64,000 bases of DNA from Nomia melanderi (GCF_051020985.1 NW_027475133.1:682001-746000), one strand, 5' to 3'. Positions 24,608-36,887 are shown, counted from the stretch's first letter. Translations and numbers: made by a program. The notes: a model not told the origin generated them from the letters alone.

Positions 24608-26215
24608 CGTCTCATGGGGCCGGACGCTCAGGGTCAGTGAAAAATCCAATATATATCTGGTGATATCTCGGGTGCTATTAGAGATAGCGCAATATACCAA
24701 AGTGAATTATCTGCAGGAGGCCCTGTCGCATGAATCTGTGCAACGGGAACGACCTCGGACCACCAGGGGCCGAGAAAACCACAATCTCATGGGGCCGGAC
24801 ACTCAGGGTCAGGGGAAAATCCAATATATATCTGTTGATATTTCGGGTGCTATTAGAGATAGCGCAATAAATCAAAGTGCATTGTCTGTAGGAGGCCCTG
24901 GCGCATGAGTCTGTGCAGCGGGAACGACCTCGGAACACCAGGGACCGAGAAAACCACCGTCTCATGGGGCTGGACACTCAGGGTCAGTGAAAAATCCAAT
25001 ATATATGTGGTGATATCTCGGGTGCTATGACAGATACCGCAATAAATCAAAGTGCATTGTCTGTAGGAGACCCTGGCGCATGAACCTGTGCAGCGGGAAC
25101 GACCTCGGACCACCAGGGGCCGAGAAAACGACCGTCTCATGGGGCCGGACGCTCAGGGTCAGGGAAAAATCCAATATATAGGTGGTGATATCTCGGGTGC
25201 TATTACAGATAGCGCAATAAATCAAAGTGCATTGTCTGTAGGAGACACTGGCGCATGAACCTGTGCAGCGGGAACGACCTCGGACCACCAGGGGCCGAGA
25301 AAACCACAGTCTCATGGGGCCGGACACTCAGGGTCAGGGAAAAATCCAATATATATCTGGTGATATCTCGGGTGCTATTACAGATAGCGCAATAAAACAA
25401 AGTGCATTGTCTGCAGGAGGCCCTGGCTCATGAATCTGTGCAGCGGGAACGACCTCGGTCCACCAGGGGCCGAGAAAACTACCGTCTCATGGGGCCGGAC
25501 ACTCAGGGTCATGGAAAAATCCAATATATATCTGGTGATATCTCGGGTGCTATTACAGATAGCGCAATAAATCAGAGTGCATTGTCTGCAGGAGGCCCTG
25601 GCCGATGAATCTGTGCAGCGGGAACGACCTCGGACCACCAGGGGCCGAGAAAACCACAGTCTCATGGGGCCGGACACTCAGGGTCAGGGGAAAATCCAAT
25701 ATATATCTGGTGATATCTCGGGTGCTATTAGAGATAGCGCAATAAACCAAAGTGAATTATCTGCAGGAGGCCCTGGCGCATGAATCTGTGCAGCGGGAAC
25801 GACCTCGGTCCACCAGGGGCCGAGAAAACTACCGTCTCATGGGGCCGGTCACTCAGGGTCAGTGAAAAATCCAATATATATCTGCTGATATCTCGGGTGC
25901 TATTAGAGATAGCGCAATAAATCAAAGTGCATTGTCTGGAGGAGGCCCTGGCGCATGAATCTGTGCAGCGGGAACGACCTCGGAACACCAGGGACCGAGA
26001 AAACCACCGTCTCATGGGGCCGGACACTCAGGGTCAGTGAAAAATCCAATATATATGTGGTGATATCTCGGGTGCTATTACAGATAGCGCAATAAATCAA
26101 AGTGCATTGTCTGTAGGAGACCTTGGCGCATGAACCTCTGCAGCGGGAACGAACTCGGAAAACCAGGGGCCGAGAAAACGACCGTCTCATGGGGCCGGAC
26201 GCTCAGGGTCTGTGA

Positions 26216-27352
26216 AAAATCCAATATATATCTGGTGATATTTCGGGTGCTATTAGAGATAGCGCAATAAATCAAAGTGCATTGTCTGTAGGAGGCCCTG
26301 GCGCATGAATCTGTGCAGCGGGATCGACCTCGGACCAGCATGGGCCGAGAAAATCTCCGCCTCATGCGGCCGGACTGTCAGGGTCAGGGAAAAATACAAT
26401 ATATATCAGGTGATATCTCGGGTGCTATTAGAGATAGCGAAATAAACCAAAGTGAATTATCTGCAGGAGTGCCTATCGTATTAATCTGTGCAGCAGGAAC
26501 GACCTCGGACCACCAGGCGCCGAGAAAATTACAGATATTCGGAATCCGTCACCTAATGTCATGTAAAAATCCAGCATATATCTGGTGACATCTCGGGTGC
26601 TCTTACAGATAGCGCACTAAACCAAAGTGAATTATCTGCAGGGGGCCCTGGCGCATGAATATGTGCAGCGGGAACGACCTCGGAGCACCAGGGGCCGAGA
26701 AAACCACCGTCTCATGGGGCCGGACACTCAGGGTCAGGGGAAAATCCAATATATATCTGGTGATATCTCGGGTGCTATTAAAGATAGCGCAATAAATCAT
26801 AGTGCATTGTCTGTAGGAGGCCCTAGCGCATGAATCTGTGGAGCTGGAACGACCTCGGACCACCAGGGGCCGAGAAAACCACCGTCTCATGGGGCCGGAC
26901 ACTCAGGGTCAGGGGAAAATCCAATATGTATATGGTGATATCTCGGGTGCTATTAGAGATAGCGCAATAAACCAAAGAGCATTGTCTGTTGGAGGCCCTG
27001 GCGCATAAATCTGTGCAGGGGGAACGACCTCGGAACACCAGGGACTGAGAAAACCACCGTCTCATGGGGCTGGACACCCAGGGTCAGTGAAAAATCCAAT
27101 ATATATGTGGTGATATCTCGGGTGCTATGACAGATAGCGCAATAAATCAAAGTGCATTGTCTGTAGGAGACCCTGGTGCATGAACCTGTGCAGCGGGAAC
27201 GACATCGGACCACCAGGGGCCGGGAAAACCACCGTCTCATGGGGCCGGACACTCAGGGTCAGGGGAAAATCCAATATATATCCGGTGATATCTCGGGTGC
27301 TATTACAGATAGCGCAATAAATCAAAGTGCATTGCCTGTAGGAGGCCCTGGC
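26216..27352. repeat. 1.3-kb segment, second copy, one monomer short
   Basis: Lies at the start of the first 10-kb block. It lacks the monomer present at about 15,602-15,776 and 37,649-37,823. The join near 27,010-27,050 (GTGCAGGGGGAACG) is where the missing unit would have been. Confidence 0.88.
26524..26580. repeat. B1 block
   Basis: Second-copy equivalent of the 15,151 block, with CAGATATTCGG. Confidence 0.9.
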
Positions 27353-28620
27353 GCATGAATCTGTGCAGCGGGAACGACCTCGGTCCACCAGGGGCCGAGA
27401 AAACTACCGTCTCATGGGGCCGGTCACTCAGGGTCAGTGAAAAATCCAATATATATCTGCTGATATCTCGGGTGCTATTAGAGATAGCGCAATAAACCAA
27501 AGTGAATTATCTGCAGGAGGCCCTGGCGCATGAATCTGTGCAGCGGGAACGACCTCGGACCACCAGGGGCCGAGAAAACGACCGTCTCATGGGGCCGGAC
27601 ACTCAGGGTCAGTGAAAAATCCAATATATATCTGCTGATATCTCGGGTGCTATTACAGATAGCGCAATAAATCAAAGTGCATTGTCTGTAGGAGGCCCTG
27701 GCGCATGAATCTGTGCAGCGGGAACGACCTCGGACCACCAGGGGCCGAAAAAACCACAGTCTCATGGGGCCGGACACTCAGGGTCAGGGTAAAATCCAAT
27801 ATATATCTGTTGATATCTCGGGTGCTATTACAGATAGCGCAATAAATCAAAGTGAATTATCTGCCGGAGGCCCTGGCGCATGAATCTGTGCAGCGGGAAC
27901 GACCTCGGACCACCAGGGGCCGAGAAAACTACCGTCTTATGGGGCCGGTCACTCAGGGTCAGTGAAAAATCCAATATATATCTGCTGATATCTCGGGTGC
28001 TATTAGAGATAGCGCAATAAACCAAAGTGAATTATCTGCAGGAGGCCCTGGCGCATGAATCTGTGCAACGGGAACGACCTCGGACCACCAGGGGCCGAGA
28101 AAACCACAGTCTCATGGGGCCGGACACTCAGGGTCAGGGGAAAATCCAATATATATCTGCTGATATCTCGGGTGCTATTAGAGATAGCGCAATAAACCAA
28201 AGTGAATTATCTGCAGGAGGCCCTGGCGCATGAATCTGTGCAGCGGGAACGACCTCGGACCACCAGGGGCCGAGAAAACGACCGTCTCATGGGGCCGGAC
28301 ACTCAGGGTCAGTGAAACATCCAATATATATCTGCTGATATCTCGGGTGCTATTACAGATAGCGCAATAAATCAAAGTGCATTGTCTGTAGGAGGCCCTG
28401 GCGCATGAATCTGTGCAGCGGGAACGACCTCGGAGCACCAGGGGCCGAGAAAACCACAGTCTCATGGGGCCGGTCACTCAGGGTCAGTGAAAAATCCAAT
28501 ATATATCTGCTGATATCTCGGGTGCTATTAGAGATAGCGCAATAAACCAAAGTGAATTATCTGCAGGAGGCCCTGGCGCATGAATCTGTGCAGCGGGAAC
28601 GACCTTGGACCACCAGGGTC

Positions 28621-28640
28621 CGAAAAAACCAGTCTCATGG
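28621..28640. other. 2-bp deletion
   Basis: CGAAAAAACCAGTCTC lacks two bases relative to CGAAAAAACCACAGTCTC. Shared with 39,645 in the second 10-kb block, so it predates the block duplication. Confidence 0.92.
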
Positions 28641-29763
28641 GGCCGGACACTCAGGGTCAGGGGAAAATCCAATATATATCTGGTGATATCTCGGGTGCTA
28701 TTAGAGATAGCGCAATAAATCAAAGTGCATTGTCTGTAGGAGGCCCTGGCGCATGAACCTGTGCAGCGGAAACGACCTCGGACCACCAGGGGCCGAGAAA
28801 ACTACAGTCTCATGGGGGCGGACACTCAGGGTCTGGGGAAAATCCAATATATATCTTGTGATATCTCGGTTCCTATTACAGATAGCGAAATAAACCAAAG
28901 CGAATTATCTGCAGGAGGCCCTGGCGCATGAATCTGTGCAGCGGGAACGACCTCGGTACACCAGGGGCCGTGAAAACCACCGTCTCATGGGGCTGGACAC
29001 TCAGGGTGAGGGAAATATCCAATATTTATCTGGTGATATCTCGGGTGCTATTACAGATAGCGCAATGAATCAAAGTGCATTGTCTGTAGGAGGCCCTGGC
29101 GCATGAATCTGTGCAGCGGGAACGACCTCGGACCACCAGGGGCCGAGAAAACCACCGTCTCATGGTGCCGGACACTCTGGGTCAGGGAAAAATCCAATAT
29201 ATATGTGGTGATATCTCGGGTGCTATTACAGATAGCGCAATAAATCAAAGTGCATTGTCTGTAGGAGGCCCTGGCGCATGAATCTGTGCAGCGGGAACGA
29301 CCTCGGACCACCAGGGGCCGAGAAAACCAGCGTCCCGAGGGGCCGGACACTTAGGGTCAGTGAAAAATCCAATATATATCTGGTGATATCTCGGGTGCTA
29401 TTACAGATAGCGCAATAAATCAAAGTGAATTATCTGCAGGAGGCCCTGGCGCATGAATCTGTGCAACGGGAACGACCTCGGACCACCAGGGGCCGAGAAA
29501 ACCACAGTCTCATGGGGCCGGACACTCAGGGTCAGGGAAAAATCCAATATATATCTGGTGATATCTTGGGTGCTGTTAGAGATAGCGCAATAAACCAAAG
29601 TGAATTATCTGCAGGAGGCCCTGGCGCATGAATCTGTGCAGCGGGAACGACCTCGGACCCGTAGGGGCCGAGAAAATCACCGTCTCATGGGGCCGGACAG
29701 TCAGGGTCAGGGAAAAATCCTATATATATCTGGTGATATCTTGGGTGCTATTAGAGATAGCGC

Positions 29764-30638
29764 AATAAATCAAAGTGCATTGTCTGTAGGAGGCCCTGGC
29801 GCATGAATCTGTGCAGCGGGAACGACCTCGGACCACCAGGGGCCGAGAAAACCACAGTCCCATGGGGCCGGACACTCAGGGTCAGTGGAAAATCCAATAT
29901 ATATCTGGTGATATCTCGGGTGCTATAAGAGATAGCGCAATAACCGAAAGTGAATTATCTGCAGGAGGCCCTGGCGCATGAATCTGTGCAGCGGGAACGA
30001 CCTCGGACCACCAGGGGCCGAGAAAACCACCGTCTCATGGGGCTGGACACTCAGGGTCAGGGAAAAATCCGATATATATCTTGTGATATCTCGGGTGCTA
30101 TTAGAGATAGCGCAATAAACCAAAGTGAATTATCTGCAGGAGGCCCTGGGGCATGAATCTGTGCAACGGGAACGACCTCGGACCACCAGGGGCCGAGAAA
30201 ACCACAGTCTCATGGGGCCGGACACTCTGGGTCAGGGAAAAATCCAATATATATGTGGTGATATCTCGGGTGCTATTACAGATAGCGCAATAAATCAAAG
30301 TGAATTATCTGCAGGAGGCCCTGGCGCATGAATCTGTGCAGCGGGAACGACCTCGGTCCACCAGGGGCCGAGAAAACCACCGTCTCATGGGGCTGGACAC
30401 TCAGGGTGAGGGAAATATCCAATATATATCTGGTGATATCTCGGGTGCTATTACAGATAGCGCAATAAATCAAAGTGCATTGTCTGTAGGAGGCCGTGGC
30501 GCATGAATCTGGGCAGCGGGAACGACCTCGGACCACCAGGGGCCGAGAAAACTACAGTCTCATGCGGCCGGACACTCAGGGTCTGGGGAAAATCCAATAT
30601 ATATCTGGTGATATCTCGGTTCCTATTGCAGATAGCGA
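29764..30638. repeat. 5-monomer tandem duplication inside 10-kb copy 1, left unit
   Basis: An 875-bp unit repeated directly at 30,639-31,513. Markers include GTGCTATAAGAG, AATAACCGAAAG, CTGGGGCATG and GAGGCCGTGG. Copy 2 of the 10-kb block has a single unit (40,786-41,660), so the duplication followed, or was lost after, the 10-kb duplication. Confidence 0.93.
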
Positions 30639-31513
30639 AATAAATCAAAGTGCATTGTCTGTAGGAGGCCCTGGCGCATGAATCTGTGCAGCGGGAACGA
30701 CCTCGGACCACCAGGGGCCGAGAAAACCACAGTCCCATGGGGCCGGACACTCAGGGTCAGTGGAAAATCCAATATATATCTGGTGATATCTCGGGTGCTA
30801 TAAGAGATAGCGCAATAACCGAAAGTGAATTATCTGCAGGAGGCCCTGGCGCATGAATCTGTGCAGCGGGAACGACCTCGGACCACCAGGGGCCGAGAAA
30901 ACCACCGTCTCATGGGGCTGGACACTCAGGGTCAGGGAAAAATCCGATATATATCTTGTGATATCTCGGGTGCTATTAGAGATAGCGCAATAAACCAAAG
31001 TGAATTATCTGCAGGAGGCCCTGGGGCATGAATCTGTGCAACGGGAACGACCTCGGACCACCAGGGGCCGAGAAAACCACAGTCTCATGGGGCCGGACAC
31101 TCTGGGTCAGGGAAAAATCCAATATATATGTGGTGATATCTCGGGTGCTATTACAGATAGCGCAATAAATCAAAGTGAATTATCTGCAGGAGGCCCTGGC
31201 GCATGAATCTGTGCAGCGGGAACGACCTCGGTCCACCAGGGGCCGAGAAAACCACCGTCTCATGGGGCTGGACACTCAGGGTGAGGGAAATATCCAATAT
31301 ATATCTGGTGATATCTCGGGTGCTATTACAGATAGCGCAATAAATCAAAGTGCATTGTCTGTAGGAGGCCGTGGCGCATGAATCTGGGCAGCGGGAACGA
31401 CCTCGGACCACCAGGGGCCGAGAAAACTACAGTCTCATGCGGCCGGACACTCAGGGTCTGGGGAAAATCCAATATATATCTGGTGATATCTCGGTTCCTA
31501 TTGCAGATAGCGA
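30639..31513. repeat. 5-monomer tandem duplication inside 10-kb copy 1, right unit
   Basis: Direct repeat of 29,764-30,638. Both ends of the unit fall in the same monomer position (ATAAATCAAAG), as expected from exchange between misaligned but in-register monomers. Confidence 0.93.
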
Positions 31514-31685
31514 AATAAATCAAAGTGCATTGTCTGTAGGAGGCCCTGGCGCATGAATCTGTGCAGCGGGAACGACCTCGGACCACCAGGGGCCGAGAAA
31601 ACCACCGTCTCATGGGGCCGGACACTCAGGGTCAGGGGAAAATCCAATATATATCTGGTGATATCTCGGATGCTATTAGAGATAG

Positions 31686-31703
31686 CGCAAGAAACCAAGT
31701 GAG
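31686..31703. other. 1-bp deletion that joins reading frames
   Basis: AGAAACCAAGTGAG lacks one A relative to the usual ATAAACCAAAGTGAA. A 174-bp monomer is divisible by three, so the frame is kept across the boundary and unusually long frames appear (158 codons at 31,498-31,974 on the minus strand, 114 codons at 31,561-31,905 on the plus strand). Confidence 0.92.
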
Positions 31704-32533
31704 TTATCTGCAGGAGGCCCTGGCGCCTGAATCTGTGCAGCGGGAACGACCTCGGACCACCAGGGGCCGAAAAAACCACAGTCACATGGGGCCGGACACT
31801 CAGGGTCAGGGGAAAATCCAATATATATCTGGTGATATCTCGGGTGCTATTAGTGATAGCGCAATAAACCAAAGTGATTTGTCTGCAAGAGGCCCTGGTG
31901 CATGAATCTGTGCAGCGGGAACGACCACGGACCACCAGGGGCCGAGAAAACCACCGTCTCATGGGGCCGGACACTCAGGGTCAGTGGAAAATCCAATATA
32001 TATCTGGTTATATCTCGGGTGCTATTAGAGATAGCGCAATAAGCCAAAGGGAATTATCTGCAGGAGGCCCTGGCGCATGCATCTGTGCAGCGGGATCGAC
32101 CTCGGACCACCAGGGGCCGAGAAAACCACCGTCTCATGGGGCCGGACACTCTGGGTCAGGGAAAAATCCAATATATATGTGGTGATATCTCGGGTGCTAT
32201 TACAGATAGCGCAATAAATCAAAGTGCATTGTCTGTAGGAGGCCCTGGCGCATGAATCTGTGCAGCGGGAACGACCTCGGACCACCAGGGGCCGAGAAAA
32301 CTACAGTCTCATGCGGCCGGACACTCAGGGTCTGGGGAAAATCCAATATATATCTGGTGATATCTCGGGTCCTATTACAGATAGGGAAATAAATCAAAGT
32401 GAATTATCTGCAGGAGGCCCTGGCGCATGAATCTGTGCAGCGGGAACGACCTCGGTCCACCAGGGGCCGAGAAAACCACCGTCTCATGGGGCTGGACACT
32501 CAGGGTGAGGGAAATATCCAATATATATCTGGT

Positions 32534-32539
32534 GATATC
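32534..32539 (+). other. GATATC palindrome marking the monomer boundary
   Basis: GATATC (an EcoRV recognition sequence) recurs at this monomer position in most copies and gives a convenient register. Variant copies have GTTATC, GACATC, GATAGC or, in the B2 subtype, a wholly different sequence (GAGCTTTCTC), so loss of the site marks diverged monomers. EcoRV digestion should therefore give a ladder with a 175-bp step. Exemplar only; the site repeats across the array. Confidence 0.9.
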
Positions 32540-32625
32540 TCGGGTGCTATTACAGATAGCGCAATAAATCAAAGTGCATTGTCTGTAGGAGGCCCTGGCG
32601 CATGAATCTGTGCAGCGGCATCGAC

Positions 32626-32646
32626 CTCGGACCACCAGGGGCCGAG
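32626..32646 (+). other. conserved dyad in the monomer: CTCGG-N11-CCGAG
   Basis: CTCGG at 32,626-32,630 and CCGAG at 32,642-32,646 are reverse complements separated by 11 bases, and a CC/GG pair inside the loop could extend the pairing. The arms persist in most monomers, including B-type ones. Some copies lengthen the stem by one pair (CCTCGG with CCGAGG) and others break it (for example CTCGC or CCGAA). Such a short dyad could form a small cruciform or be a protein site; no function is shown by sequence alone. Exemplar of a motif present throughout the window. Confidence 0.7.
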
Positions 32647-33345
32647 AAAACCACCGTCTCATGGGGCCGGACACTCGGGGTCAGGGCAAAATCCAATATA
32701 TATCTGGTGATATCTCGGGTGCTATTAGAGATAGCGCAATAAACCAAAGTGTATTATCTGCAGGAGGCCCTGGCGCATGAATGTGTGCAGCGGGAACGAC
32801 CTCGGACCACCAGGGGCCGAGAAAATCGCAGTCTCATGGGGCCGGACACTCAGGGTCAGGGAAAAATCCAATACATATCTGGTGATATCTCGGGCGCTAT
32901 TAGAGATAGCGCAATAAACCAAAGTGAATTATCTGCAGGAGGCCCTGGCGCATGAATCTGTGCAGCGGGAACGTCCTCGGTCCACCAGGGGCCGAGAAAA
33001 CCACCGTCTCATGGGGCTGGACACTCAGGGTGAGGGAAATATCCAATATATATCTGGTGATATCTCGGGTGCTATTACAGATAGGACAATAAATCAAAGT
33101 GCATTGTCAGTAGGAGGCCGTGGCGCATGAATCTGGGCAGCGGGAACGACCTCGGACCACCAGGGGCCGAGAAGACCACCGTCTCATGGGGCCGGCCACT
33201 CAGGGTCAGGGGAAAATCCAATATATATCTGGTGATATCTCGGGTGCTATTAGAGATAGCGCAATACATCAAAGAGCGTTGTCTGTAGGAGGCCCTGCTG
33301 CATGAATCTGTCCAGTGGGAACGACCTCGGACCACCAGGGGCCGA

Positions 33346-33402
33346 GAAAATTACAGATTTTCGGTATCCGTCACCCAATGTCATGTAAAAATCCAGCATA
33401 TA
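33346..33402. repeat. B1/B2 intermediate block
   Basis: Has the B2 ACAGATTTTCGGTATCC start but the B1 right end, with CACCCAATGTC and CATATAATTGGTGATATC, so GATATC is kept. Confidence 0.88.
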
Positions 33403-34673
33403 ATTGGTGATATCTCGGGTTCTATTACAGATAGCGCGATAAATCAAAGTGCATTGTCTGCAGGAGGCCCTGGCGCATGAATCTGGGCAGCGGGAACGAC
33501 TTCGGACCACCAGGGACCGAGAAAACCACCGTCTCATGGGGCCGGACACTCAGCGTCAGGGAAAAATCCAATATATATCTAGTGATATCTCCGGTGCTAT
33601 TACAGATAGCGCAATAAATCAAAGTGTATTGCCTGTAGGAGGCCCTGGCGAATGAATCTGTGCAGCGGGAACGACCTCGGACCACCACGGGCCGAGAAAA
33701 CCACAGTCTCATGGGGCCGGGCACTCAGGGTCAGGGGAAAATCCAATATATATCTGGTGATATCTCGGGTGCTATTAGAGATAGCGCAAGAATCCAAAGT
33801 GAATTATCTGCAGGAGGCCCTGGCGCATGCATCTGTGCAGCGGGAACGACCTCGGACCACCAGGGGCCGAGAAAACCACCGTCTCATGGGGCCGGAATGT
33901 CAGTGTCAGGGAAAAATCCAATATATATCTGGTGATATCTCGAGTGCTATTACAGATAGCGCAATAAATCAAAGTGCATTGTCTGAAGGCGGCACTGGCG
34001 AATGAATCTGTGCAGTGGGAACGACCTTGAACCACCAGGGGCCGAGAAAACCACCGACACATGGGGCCGGACACTCAGGGACTGGGAAAAATTTAATATA
34101 TATCTGGTGATATCTCGGGTGCTCTTACAGATAGCGCAATAAACCAAAGTGCATTGTCTGTAGGTGGCCCTGGCGCATGAATCTGTGCAGCGGGATCGAC
34201 CTCGGACCACCAGGGGTCGAGAAAACCACCGAAACATGGGGCCGGGAACTCAGGGTCAGGGAAAAATCCAATATATATCTGGTGATATCTCGGGTGCTAT
34301 TATAGATAGCGCAATAAATCAAGGAGCATTGTCTGTAGGAGGCCCTGGCGCATGAATCTGTGCAGCGGGAACGACCTCGGACCACCAGGGGCCGAGAAAA
34401 CCACCGACACATGGGGCCGAACACTCAGGGTCGGGGAAAAATTTAATATATATCTGGTGATATCTCGGGTACTCTTACAGATAGCGCACTAAACCAAAGT
34501 GCATTGTCTGTAGGAGGCCCTGGAGCATGAATCTGTGCAGCGGGAACGACCTCGGACCACCAGGGGCCGAACAAACCAACGACACATGGGGCCGGACACT
34601 CAGGGTCGGGGAAAAATCCAATATATATCTGGTGATATCTCGGGTGCTATTAGAGGTAGCGCAATAAATCAAA

Positions 34674-34848
34674 GTGCATTGTCTGCAGGGGGCCCTGGCG
34701 CATGAATCTGTGCAGCGGGAACGACCTCGGACCACCAGGGGCCGAGAAAACCACCGTCTCATGGGGCCGGAATGTCAGTGTCAGGGAAAAATCCAATATA
34801 TATCTGGTGATATCTCTAGTGCTATTAGAGATAGCGCAATAAATCAAA
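34674..34848. repeat. monomer present in 10-kb copy 1, missing from copy 2
   Basis: Copy 1 carries a GGAATGTCAGTGTCAGGG monomer here and then a GCAGCCGGAACG monomer. Copy 2 near 44,996-45,110 goes straight to the second. The GGAATGTCAGTG variant also occurs at 33,895 and 44,217, so the monomer type is older than the block duplication. Confidence 0.83.
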
Positions 34849-35271
34849 GTGCACTGTCTGTAGGCGTCACTGGCGAATGAATCTGTGCAGCCGGAACGAC
34901 CTCGGACCACCAGGGGCCGAGAGAATCACCGTCTCATGGGGCCGGACTCTCAGGGTCAGGGAAAAATCCAATATATATCTGGTGATATCTCGAGTGCTAT
35001 TACAGATAGCGCAATAAATCAAAGTGCATTGTCTGTAGGCGGAACTGGCGAATGAATCTGTGCAGCGGGAACGACCTCGGACCACCAGGGGCCGAGAAAA
35101 CCACCGTCTCATGGGGCCGGACACTCAGGGTCAGGGAAAAATCCAATATATATCTGGTGATATCTCGGGTGCTATTACAGATAACGCAATAAATCAAAGT
35201 GCATTGTCTGTAGGAGGTGCTGGCGAATGAATCTGTGCAGCAGGAACGACCTCGGACCACCTGGGGCCGAG

Positions 35272-35328
35272 GAAATTACAGATATTCGGAATCCGTCGCC
35301 CAAGGTCATGTAAAAATCCAGCATACAT
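35272..35328. repeat. B1 block
   Basis: Has CCGTCGCCCAAGG and GCATACATCTGG and follows the lone CACCTGGGGCCGAGG variant. Confidence 0.9.
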
Positions 35329-36887
35329 CTGGTGATATCTCGGGTGCTATTACAGATAGCGCAATAAATCAAAGTGCATTGTCTGCAGGAGGCCCTGGCG
35401 CATGAATCTGTGTAGCGGGAACGACCTCGGACCACCAGGGGCCGAGAAAACCACCGTCTCATGGGGCCGGACTTTCAGGGTAAGGGAAAAATCCAATATA
35501 AATCTGGTGATATCTCGGGTGCTATTAGAGATAGCGCATTAAACCAAAGTACATTGTCAGTAGGAGGCCCTGTCGCATGAATCTGTGCAGCGGGAACGAC
35601 CTCGGAGCTCCAGGGGCCGAGAAAACCACCGAAACATGGGGCCGGGCACTCAGGGTCAGGAAAAAATCCAATATATATCTGGTGATATCTCGGGTGCTAT
35701 TACAGATAGCGCAATAAATCAAAGTGCATTGTCTGTAGGAGGCCCTGGAGCATGAATCTGTGCAGCGGGAACGACCTCGGACCACCAGGGGCCGAACAAA
35801 CCAACGACACATGGGGCCGGACACTCAGGGTCGGGGAAAAATCCAATATATATCTGGTGATATCTCGGGTGCTATTAGAGGTAGCGCAATAAATCAAAGT
35901 GCATTGTCTGCAGGGGGCCCTGGCGCATGAATTTGTGCAGCGGGATCGGCCTCAGACTACGAGGGACCGAGAAAACCATCGACACATGGGGCCGGACACT
36001 CAGGGTCAGGGAAAAATCCAATATATATCTGGTGATATCTCGGGTGCTATTAGAGGTAGCGCAATAAATCAAAGTGAATTATCTGCAGGGGTCCCTGTCG
36101 CATGAATCTGTGCAGCGGGAACGACCTCGGACCACGAGGGGCCGAGAAAATCACCGTATCATGGGGCCGGACTGTCAGGGTCAGGGAAAAATCCAATATA
36201 AGTCTGGTGACATCTCGGGTGCTATTAGAGATAGCGCAATAAATCAAAGTGCATTGTCTGCAAGAGGCCCTATCGCATGAATCTGTGCAGCGGGAACGAC
36301 CTCGGACAACCAGGGGCCGAGAAAACTACCGTCTCATGGGGCCGGACACCTAGGGCTAGGGAAAAATCCAATATATATCTGGCGATATCTGGGGTGCTAT
36401 TAGAGATAGCGCAATAAACCAAAGTGCATTGTCTGTAGGAGGCCCTGGCGCATGAATCTGTGCAGCGGGATCGTCCTCGGACAACCAGGGGCCGAGAAAA
36501 CTACCGTCTCATGGGGCCGGTCACTCAGGGTCAGTGAAAAATCCAATATATATCTGCTGATATCTCGGGTGCTATTAGAGATAGCGCAATAAATCAAAGT
36601 GCATTGTCTGGAGGAGGCCCTGGCGCATGAATCTGTGCAGCGGGAACGACCTCGGAACACCAGGGACCGAGAAAACCACCGTCTCATGGGGCCGGACACT
36701 CAGGGTCAGTGAAAAATCCAATATATATGTGGTGATATCTCGGGTGCTATTACAGATAGCGCAATAAATCAAAGTGCATTGTCTGTAGGAGACCTTGGCG
36801 CATGAACCTCTGCAGCGGGAACGAACTCGGAAAACCAGGGGCCGAGAAAACGACCGTCTCATGGGGCCGGACGCTCAGGGTCTGTGA

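Larger units (their letters stand above)
10161..25819. repeat. zone 2: homogenised core with 12- and 13-monomer higher-order repeats
   Basis: About 89 monomers. Most differ at a limited set of positions: state 1 or state 2 at monomer positions 41-56, CCACCG, CCACAG, ACTACCG or ACGACCG near 117-123, and GTCAGGGG, GTCAGTGA or GTCAGGGT near 147-154. Only one B block (15,151) is present. Repeats at offsets of 2,100 and 2,275 bp dominate. Confidence 0.8.
32534..32708 (+). repeat. representative near-consensus 175-bp monomer
   Basis: This copy differs from the consensus I derived by eye at about four positions and serves as a map. Positions 1-6 are the GATATC palindrome. Positions 16-55 carry a two-state variant region (GTGCATTGTCTGTAGG or GTGAATTATCTGCAGG at 41-56). 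Positions 93-113 hold an inverted repeat. Positions 117-170 are the part replaced in B-type monomers. Positions 153-170 form an A-rich and ATATAT tract. A hand count on the consensus gives 92 G+C of 175 and nine CpGs. Confidence 0.9.
25820..36491. repeat. 10-kb block, copy 1 (10,672 bp, 61 monomers)
   Basis: This block and 36,492-46,638 are tandem copies. The junction is visible at about 36,492: up to CGGACAACCAGGGG the sequence follows the end of the block, after it the sequence repeats the block start at 25,820 (CCGAGAAAACTACCG). Relative to copy 2 it lacks three single monomers (near 27.0, 28.6 and 31.9 kb), carries one extra (34,674-34,848) and has an extra 5-monomer duplication (30,639-31,513). 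Its first two-thirds are core-like and its last third is diverged, with B blocks at 33,346 and 35,272. Confidence 0.93.

Noticed and set aside
31498..31974. 158-codon minus-strand frame (also 41,645-42,121) as a protein-coding gene
   Set aside because: It is two turns of the repeat frame joined by a 1-bp deletion; the protein is a direct repeat of the same frame and shows no recognisable domain.
33652..34005. 117-codon plus-strand frames (24,555, 33,652, 43,974, 55,526, 59,727) as genes
   Set aside because: Each arises because one or two substitutions remove stops normally present in the monomer; copies are present in step with the duplications.
36492..36492. Inversion or strand switch at zone boundaries
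   Set aside because: Monomers on both sides of every boundary checked have the same orientation and register.
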